DNA from: [Eubacterium] yurii
GTDB lineage: Bacteria; Bacillota; Clostridia; Peptostreptococcales; Filifactoraceae
Assembly: GCA_900167215.1 (NCBI GenBank)
Contig: FUZS01000004.1
Coordinates: 1-60,832 of the forward strand
DNA length: 60,832 bases
Direction: 5' to 3'
A program made the translations under genes and the position numbers. This document shows positions 54,717 through 60,832 of this stretch, piece after piece; the first letter of the stretch is position 1; every line of letters begins with the position of its first letter. The notes under the pieces are model-generated. The model searched no databases and had not been told where the DNA came from. It saw only the letters and a list, made by a program, of their open reading frames with translations.

Positions 54717-57700
54717 ATGGAAAATAAGCAATATTACATAGGACTTGATGTCGGTACAAACTCAGTAGGCTGGGCTGTAACAGATACTTCCTACAATCTG
54801 CTCAGAGCTAAGGGCAAGGATATGTGGGGAGCAAGACTCTTTGAGAAAGCAAATACTGCTGCAGAAAGAAGAACAAAGAGGACTTCACGCAGGAGAAGTG
54901 AAAGGGAAAAAGCAAGGAAGGCAATGTTAAAAGAACTATTTGCTGATGAGATTAACAAAGTCGATCCGAGTTTTTTCATTCGCCTTGAAGAAAGCAAGTT
55001 TTTCTTAGATGACAGGTCTGAAAATAACAGACAAAGATACACCTTATTTAATGATGCTACTTTTACAGATAAAGACTATTATAAAAAATACAAGACTATC
55101 TTCCACCTAAGAAGTGATCTTATTAACAGTGATGAGAAATTTGATGTAAGACTTGTTTTTCTTGCAATTTTAAATCTTTTTTCACATAGAGGTCATTTTT
55201 TAAATGCTTCACTCAAGGGTGATGGAGACATACAAGGCATGGATGTTTTCTACAATGATTTATACGAGTCTTGCGTAGAATTTGAAATAGATTTACCTCA
55301 AATAAGTAATACAGACAACTTTGAAAAAATCCTTTCACAAAAGGGCAAATCCAGGACAAAGATACTTGAAGAATTGGCAAAGGAAATGTCTATAAGTAAA
55401 AAAGACAAGACAAAATACGCAATACTCAAGCTTATCTGCGGAATGAAAATTAAAGTGGGAGATATCTACGCTGATGAAGATATCCAAGACGAAGATAAGA
55501 AGAAAGATTTAGGTTTTAGAGAGTCAAATTATGAAGAAAGAGCCTTAGAAGTCAAAGAAATAATCGGAGATGAATACTTTGACTTGCTTGAAAAAGCTAA
55601 GGCTGTCCACGATAAGGGTTTACTTTCAAATATTATAGGAAACTCTAAATACCTTTGTGAGGCAAGGGTAGAGGCTTATGAAAATCACCATAAAGATTTG
55701 TTAAAAATAAAAGAACTGTTAAAAAAATATGATAAAAAAGCCTATACTGATATGTTCAGGAAAATGACAGATAAAAATTACAGTGCCTATGTAGGTAGTG
55801 TAAATAGCAATATAGCTAAAGAACGTAGGTCGGTAGATAAAAGGAAGATAGAAGACCTATATAAATATATCGAAGATACAGCACTTAAAAATATTCCTGA
55901 TGACAATAAAGATAAGATAGAAATCCTTGAAAAAATTAAATTAGGGGAGTTTTTGAAAAAACAACTCACAGCTTCAAACGGTGTAATACCTAATCAACTA
56001 CAATCAAGAGAGCTTAGAGCCATACTAAAAAAAGCGGAAAACTATCTGCCTTTCTTAAAAGAAAAAGGCGAGAAAAATCTGACAGTAAGTGAAATGATAA
56101 TTCAACTTTTTGAGTTTCAAATCCCATACTATGTAGGACCGCTTGACAAAAATTCTAAAAAAGATAATAAAGTGAATTCGTGGGCTAAGATAAAACAAGG
56201 TGGAAGGATATTACCTTGGAACTTTGAAGATAAGGTTGATATTAAAGCTTCTGCTGAGGAATTTATAAAGAAAATGGTACGAAAATGTACCTATCTGTCA
56301 GATGAGCATACTTTACCGAAACAATCCCTGCTTTATGAGAAGTTTATGGTCTTAAATGAGATAAATAACATCAAAATAGACGGTGAAAAAATATCTGTAG
56401 AGGCAAAACAAAGGATATACAAGGATTTGTTTATGAAAGGCAAAAAAGTAAGTCAAAAAGCTATAAAACAAGAGCTTATTTCTCTTAATATCATGAACAA
56501 AGACAGTGTATTATCGGGAATAGATACTCTATGCAATGCCTATCTTTCGTCAATAGGGAAATTTACAGGAGTTTTCAAAGAAGAAATTAACAAACAAAGT
56601 ATTGTAGATATGATAGAAGATATTATATTTTTGAAGACCGTGTATGGTGATGAAAAAAGATTTGTAAAAGAAAAAATAGAAGAAAAATATGGAGATGAAA
56701 TAGATAAAGATAAGATAAAAAGAATATTAGGCTTCAAATTCAGTAACTGGGGCAATCTTTCTAAGTCATTTTTGGAGCTTGAAGGAGCAGATGTAGGCAC
56801 AGGTGAAGTAAGGAGTATAATACAAAGTCTTTGGGAAACAAACTTCAATCTTATGGAACTTTTAAGCTCAAGATTTACCTATATGGACGAACTTGAAAAA
56901 AGAGTAAAAAAACTTGAAAAACCTCTAAGTGAGTGGACTATAGAAGATCTTGACGATATGTATCTATCTTCTCCTGTAAAGAGGATGATATGGCAGTCTA
57001 TGAAGATAGTAGATGAGATACAAACAGTAATTGGCTACGCTCCAAAAAGAATATTTGTCGAGATGACAAGATCTGAGGGTGAAAAAGTAAGGACAAAGTC
57101 AAGGAAGGATAGATTAAAAGAGCTGTACAACAATATAAAAGAAGACTCAAAACAATGGGTTAAAGAGCTTGATGCTAAGGATGAGTCTTATTTTAGAAGC
57201 AAGAAGATGTACCTTTATTATCTACAAAAGGGAAGATGTATGTACAGTGGTGAAGTCATAGAACTTGACAAGCTCATGGATGACAATCTCTACGATATAG
57301 ACCATATATACCCACGCTCATTTGTCAAAGACGACAGCTTGGACAACCTTGTACTTGTAAAGAAAGAGATAAACAACAGGAAGCAAAACGACCCTATAAC
57401 TCCACAAATTCAGGCAAGTTGTCAAGGATTCTGGAAGGTATTACATGAACAAGGCTTTATAAGCAATGAAAAATACTCAAGGCTTACAAGGAAGACTCAG
57501 GAATTTTCCGATGAAGAAAAGCTGTCATTTATCAATCGTCAAATCGTAGAGACAGGGCAGGCCACAAAATGTATGGCACAGATACTGCAAAAATCTATGG
57601 GAGAAGATGTGGATGTAGTCTTTTCAAAAGCAAGGCTTGTATCAGAATTCAGACATAAGTTTGACCTTTTCAAATCAAGGTTGATTAATGATTTTCACCA

Positions 57701-58892
57701 TGCCAATGACGCCTATCTCAACATAGTTGTAGGTAACTCATACTTTGTTAAGTTCACAAGAAATCCTGCCAATTTCATCAAAGACGCAAGAAAAAATCCT
57801 GACAATCCTGCGTATAAATACCATATGGACAGATTTTTTGAAAGGGATGTAAAAAGTAAGAGTGAAGTTGCATGGATAGGTCAAAGTGAAGGAAATGTCG
57901 GAACAATAGCAATAGTGAAAAAAACAATGGCTAAAAACTCTCCGCTTATAACTAAGAAGGTGGAAGAAGGGCATGGAAAAATTACAAAAGAAACTATTGT
58001 TGGAGTTAAGGAGATAAAATTTGGGCGTAATAAAGTAGAAAAGGTAGACAAAACGCCGAAGAAACCAAATCTTCAAGCTTATAGACCAATTAAAACAAGC
58101 GATGAAAGGCTTTGCAATATACTAAGATATGGCGGAAGAACTTCGATATCTATATCAGGATATTGTTTAGTGGAGTATGTAAAGAAGAGAAAAACTATTA
58201 GAAGTCTTGAGGCTATACCTGTATATCTTGGAAGAAAAGATAGTTTAAGTGAAGAAAAATTATTAAACTATTTTAGATATAACTTAAATGATGGTGGGAA
58301 AGATAGCGTATCAGATATAAGGCTATGTCTACCATTTATTTCGACAAATTCACTGGTAAAAATAGACGGTTATCTATATTATCTTGGTGGAAAAAATGAT
58401 GATAGGATACAACTTTACAATGCTTATCAACTTAAGATGAAAAAAGAAGAGGTGGAATATATTAGGAAGATAGAAAAGGCTGTTTCTATGTCTAAATTTG
58501 ATGAGATAGATAGAGAAAAAAATCCTGTTTTAACAGAAGAAAAAAATATTGAACTTTATAATAAAATTCAAGACAAGTTTGAAAATACTGTATTTAGCAA
58601 AAGAATGTCACTAGTTAAATATAATAAAAAAGACTTAAGTTTTGGAGACTTTTTAAAAAATAAAAAATCTAAGTTTGAAGAAATAGATTTAGAAAAACAG
58701 TGCAAGGTATTGTATAATATAATTTTTAATTTATCTAATTTAAAAGAAGTGGATTTATCTGATATTGGAGGATCAAAGTCAACAGGCAAGTGCCGATGTA
58801 AAAAAAATATTACAAATTATAAAGAGTTTAAACTGATACAACAATCTATAACAGGACTATATTCTTGTGAAAAGGATCTGATGACGATATGA
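54717..58892 (+). CDS. cas9: Cas9 RNA-guided endonuclease, type II-A
   Basis: 1391 residues. RuvC-I with D11 (GLDVGTNSVGWAV), Arg-rich bridge helix (about 53-72, RRTKRTSRRRSEREKARKAM), long helical recognition lobe, RuvC-II E782 (FVEMTRSEG), HNH with D862-H863 (YDIDHIYPRSF), RuvC-III H994-H995 and D998 (FHHANDAYLN), then the C-terminal PAM-interacting domain ending ITGLYSCEKDLMTI. All catalytic residues are present, so it should cut both strands of target DNA. AAGGAGG precedes the ATG. The order with cas1, cas2, csn2 and a short csn2 defines subtype II-A. The length equals that known to me for the [Eubacterium] yurii Cas9; PAM cannot be read from sequence. Confidence 0.97.
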   Translation: MENKQYYIGLDVGTNSVGWAVTDTSYNLLRAKGKDMWGARLFEKANTAAERRTKRTSRRRSEREKARKAMLKELFADEINKVDPSFFIRLEESKFFLDDRSENNRQRYTLFNDATFTDKDYYKKYKTIFHLRSDLINSDEKFDVRLVFLAILNLFSHRGHFLNASLKGDGDIQGMDVFYNDLYESCVEFEIDLPQISNTDNFEKILSQKGKSRTKILEELAKEMSISKKDKTKYAILKLICGMKIKVGDIYADEDIQDEDKKKDLGFRESNYEERALEVKEIIGDEYFDLLEKAKAVHDKGLLSNIIGNSKYLCEARVEAYENHHKDLLKIKELLKKYDKKAYTDMFRKMTDKNYSAYVGSVNSNIAKERRSVDKRKIEDLYKYIEDTALKNIPDDNKDKIEILEKIKLGEFLKKQLTASNGVIPNQLQSRELRAILKKAENYLPFLKEKGEKNLTVSEMIIQLFEFQIPYYVGPLDKNSKKDNKVNSWAKIKQGGRILPWNFEDKVDIKASAEEFIKKMVRKCTYLSDEHTLPKQSLLYEKFMVLNEINNIKIDGEKISVEAKQRIYKDLFMKGKKVSQKAIKQELISLNIMNKDSVLSGIDTLCNAYLSSIGKFTGVFKEEINKQSIVDMIEDIIFLKTVYGDEKRFVKEKIEEKYGDEIDKDKIKRILGFKFSNWGNLSKSFLELEGADVGTGEVRSIIQSLWETNFNLMELLSSRFTYMDELEKRVKKLEKPLSEWTIEDLDDMYLSSPVKRMIWQSMKIVDEIQTVIGYAPKRIFVEMTRSEGEKVRTKSRKDRLKELYNNIKEDSKQWVKELDAKDESYFRSKKMYLYYLQKGRCMYSGEVIELDKLMDDNLYDIDHIYPRSFVKDDSLDNLVLVKKEINNRKQNDPITPQIQASCQGFWKVLHEQGFISNEKYSRLTRKTQEFSDEEKLSFINRQIVETGQATKCMAQILQKSMGEDVDVVFSKARLVSEFRHKFDLFKSRLINDFHHANDAYLNIVVGNSYFVKFTRNPANFIKDARKNPDNPAYKYHMDRFFERDVKSKSEVAWIGQSEGNVGTIAIVKKTMAKNSPLITKKVEEGHGKITKETIVGVKEIKFGRNKVEKVDKTPKKPNLQAYRPIKTSDERLCNILRYGGRTSISISGYCLVEYVKKRKTIRSLEAIPVYLGRKDSLSEEKLLNYFRYNLNDGGKDSVSDIRLCLPFISTNSLVKIDGYLYYLGGKNDDRIQLYNAYQLKMKKEEVEYIRKIEKAVSMSKFDEIDREKNPVLTEEKNIELYNKIQDKFENTVFSKRMSLVKYNKKDLSFGDFLKNKKSKFEEIDLEKQCKVLYNIIFNLSNLKEVDLSDIGGSKSTGKCRCKKNITNYKEFKLIQQSITGLYSCEKDLMTI

Positions 58893-59761
58893 GCTGGAGA
58901 ACAATAGAGATATCAAAAAGTGCCAAGTTAGATTATCAGATGGGATATATGGTGGTAAGACAGGAGAGCACGACCAAGATACATCTAAGTGAAATTCATA
59001 CATTAATTCTTGCAACCACAGCCATATCGATAACTTGTGCGCTATTATCAGAACTTACTAAACAAAAGATAAAGGTAGTATTTTGCGATGAAAAGAGAAA
59101 TCCGTCATCTGAACTCATACCCTATTACGGATCTCATGACAGCAGTGCCAAGGTAAGAGCTCAGATACAATGGGATGAAGAGATGAAACTTGAGGTATGG
59201 ACTCAGATTGTAAAGGAAAAGATAAGGCAACAAGCCCTACATCTAAAGTCAAGGTCAAAATCTCAGTATGAGATGCTTGAAGACTATATAAGACAGGTAC
59301 AGTTTGCAGACAGTACCAATAGAGAGGGTCATGCAGCCAAAGTGTACTTTAATGCACTTTTCGGACTTGATTTTAGCAGAGGAGCTGATATTGTTGTAAA
59401 TTCCGCATTAAACTATGGATACGCTATAATTGCATCCATGTTTTCAAGAGAGATAACATCTTGCGGATATATGACACAGCTTGGGCTTTTCCATGACAAT
59501 ATGTTCAATCACTTCAATCTTGCTTCAGATCTTATGGAGCCGTTTAGAGTATTGGTAGATAGAAAAGTGTGTGATTTGGAGATGGAAGAATTTACAAGCA
59601 AAGAAAAATTGAAAATTGTGAATATAATGCAAGACAGTGTAATAATTAACGGTAGAACTGAAGTCTTGACCAATGCCGTGAAGATATATTGCAAGAGCAT
59701 ATTTGACGCATTGGAAGAGCAAGACATCTCTTTAATAAGGTTTTATGAAAATGAGTTTTAG
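58889..59761 (+). CDS. cas1: Cas1 integrase, type II-A
   Basis: 290 residues. It joins new spacers to the leader end of the array with Cas2. The active-site residues appear as E146 (NREGHAAKVYF), H202 (LGLFHDNMFN) and E217 (LASDLMEPFR). It starts within the cas9 stop (ATGA overlap of 4 bases), so translation is coupled. Confidence 0.96.
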   Translation: MSWRTIEISKSAKLDYQMGYMVVRQESTTKIHLSEIHTLILATTAISITCALLSELTKQKIKVVFCDEKRNPSSELIPYYGSHDSSAKVRAQIQWDEEMKLEVWTQIVKEKIRQQALHLKSRSKSQYEMLEDYIRQVQFADSTNREGHAAKVYFNALFGLDFSRGADIVVNSALNYGYAIIASMFSREITSCGYMTQLGLFHDNMFNHFNLASDLMEPFRVLVDRKVCDLEMEEFTSKEKLKIVNIMQDSVIINGRTEVLTNAVKIYCKSIFDALEEQDISLIRFYENEF

Positions 59762-60071
59762 ATATATGAGAGTAATAGTAATGTTTGATTTGCCTGTAGG
59801 GACATCTGCTGAGAGAAGAGAATACAGTGTGTTTCGCAAATACTTAATAAAGAGCGGATTTTGTATGATGCAAGAGTCAATATACTGTAAGATGGCTGTA
59901 AACTCAACAATGGCAGATACAATAGTAAACAATATAAGGAAGAACAAGCCCAAATACGGGCTTGTTCAGGTGTTAAAGATAACGGAAAAGCAATATGCAA
60001 GCATGGAATTTATAGTAGGGCAAAGTAAGATGGACGTGCTTGACACAACTGAAAGGATAGTAATATTATGA
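59745..60071 (+). CDS. cas2: Cas2, type II-A
   Basis: 108 residues with the family start RYMRVIVMFDLPVGT and QESIYCKM. It is the structural partner of Cas1 in spacer acquisition. It overlaps the end of cas1 by 17 bases. The start could be the ATG at 59745 or 59751; AAGG lies upstream of both. Confidence 0.95.
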   Translation: MKMSFRYMRVIVMFDLPVGTSAERREYSVFRKYLIKSGFCMMQESIYCKMAVNSTMADTIVNNIRKNKPKYGLVQVLKITEKQYASMEFIVGQSKMDVLDTTERIVIL

Positions 60072-60739
60072 GACTTGTATATCAGGATTATAATTTTACA
60101 GCAAATATTTCCCAAGCTGAGATGACTGTAATAATTGCTGAAAATCAAGAGACTTTTTGTGATTTCGTATCAAATATCAGAGAAATGATTGATGGGAAAG
60201 GTGATAAAGTGTTACTGACAGATAATAGTGGTGCTATGATTTCAACAGATAAATGCGATATTATACTAAGTCCTATGGATTTTCAGTTAAACTCCAAAAA
60301 GATTTTAAATTCAATATACAAAGAAATAAGCCAAATTGTAAAAGAAGAATTATGGATGCAGGAGCAAGAGCTTAATAATGCCATAATGGACTTTTTGGAT
60401 AGGGCAGTGCTGAAACTGCCCTATGAATTAATATATGAAAAAAATATAGATACACAGGATTTTCTTAAGTTATACAAGCTTAATTTATTGGAAAATTACG
60501 ATTGTCTATTGGAAAAACTGATTAATTATGTTAAAATAATTTCACAAGTAAGTTTTACAAAATGTCTGTTCTTAGTTAATATTCATGATTTTTTATCAGT
60601 TAAAGACTTGGATATGTTATATGAAATAGCATTGTATAATGATGTGAGTCTTATAATGATAGAGTCACATCAAAGAGAAAAATCTTCCTATGAACACACA
60701 TATATTCTTGATGACAACAACTGTCTGATAGAGTTTTGA
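60068..60739 (+). CDS. csn2: Csn2 adaptation protein, type II-A
   Basis: 223 residues, the short (canonical) form of Csn2, a Ca2+-dependent ring-forming DNA-end-binding protein needed for spacer acquisition in II-A systems. Recognised by position, length and the C-terminal segment KCLFLVNIHDFLSVKDL. It overlaps cas2 by 4 bases (ATGA). It completes the operon. Confidence 0.92.
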   Translation: MRLVYQDYNFTANISQAEMTVIIAENQETFCDFVSNIREMIDGKGDKVLLTDNSGAMISTDKCDIILSPMDFQLNSKKILNSIYKEISQIVKEELWMQEQELNNAIMDFLDRAVLKLPYELIYEKNIDTQDFLKLYKLNLLENYDCLLEKLINYVKIISQVSFTKCLFLVNIHDFLSVKDLDMLYEIALYNDVSLIMIESHQREKSSYEHTYILDDNNCLIEF

Positions 60740-60793
60740 TTACACATATACCAATATGAATGGTTCGGTGATAAGCTCAAAGTAAATTTTGAG
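60740..60793 (+). promoter_or_regulatory. CRISPR leader
   Basis: 54 bp between the csn2 stop and the first repeat. It ends ATTTTGAG directly against the repeat, like the ATTTGAG leader-anchoring sequence known from streptococcal II-A systems, which directs Cas1-Cas2 integration. Confidence 0.7.
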
Positions 60794-60832
60794 GTTTGAG
60801 AACCTTGTAAATCAATAAGTATGTAAAACTGT
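60794..60832 (+). CRISPR. First repeat of a CRISPR array, cut by the window end
   Basis: A 36-bp repeat at 60794-60829, beginning GTTTGAGAACCTTGTAAATC and ending AAGTATGTAAAAC. It starts with GTTTGAGA and ends in AAAAC, as type II-A repeats do, and is complementary to the tracrRNA anti-repeat at 54288-54312. Only three bases of the first spacer are inside the window. Confidence 0.92.

Overview
The window is low-GC Firmicutes DNA. It carries strong AGGAGG ribosome binding sites, frequent TTG starts, a Na+-pumping glutaconyl-CoA decarboxylase with glutaconate CoA-transferase, a SCIFF peptide gene and a type II-A CRISPR locus with a 1391-residue Cas9. This points to an amino-acid-fermenting anaerobic clostridium. 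I infer an oral Peptostreptococcaceae relative ([Eubacterium] yurii / Peptoanaerobacter type), mainly from the glutamate pathway and the Cas9 length; no taxonomic marker gene is present to prove it.

Layout. An IS1182-type element occupies 1-1631. A minus-strand glutamate block follows (1.7-9.6 kb): gltS, then an operon running gcdD-gcdC-gcdB-gctA-gctB-gcdA and a 97-residue protein of unknown function. These genes take up glutamate, activate glutaconate and decarboxylate glutaconyl-CoA to drive Na+ export; the hydroxyglutaryl-CoA dehydratase is not here. A 2.2 kb spacer filled with nested small repeats precedes a large plus-strand Ter island (11.9-29.4 kb). The island holds a Ca2+ P-type ATPase, three TerD-type proteins, the kinase/VWA/PP2C triad, a zinc-ribbon BspA-like LRR protein, a stand-alone TerY_C zinc protein, a transglutaminase-like protein, and a small-molecule module (ATP-grasp, HAD, CitE-like lyase, TRSP phosphoribosyltransferase, StiP). 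Next comes an orphan SCIFF peptide gene, a GNAT gene, and a cluster of eight DnaA boxes in front of a G5-NlpC/P60 wall hydrolase.

From 33 to 53 kb the content is mostly core: a methyltransferase, ilvD, an AraC regulator with a divergent ABC half-transporter pair, a MacB-like anchored protein, lon, a cupin, rny, murT and gatD (divergent rather than co-transcribed), udk, rpmE and a LacI-family regulator. A 6S RNA gene lies at about 53.5 kb. The window ends in a complete type II-A CRISPR locus: a minus-strand tracrRNA with its own promoter, cas9-cas1-cas2-csn2 overlapping end to end, a short leader, and the first 36-bp repeat at 60794-60829. The array continues past the window edge.

Three families of small non-coding inverted-repeat elements, called A, B and C here, run through nearly all the intergenic space. 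C (about 227 bp) has perfect 14-bp ends and 7-bp target duplications. A (about 124 bp) and B (about 116 bp) have ends starting ATACTA. They nest in one another, sit at many gene junctions of the Ter island, and one C copy lies between the tracrRNA and cas9, where it carries a promoter-like sequence pointing at cas9.
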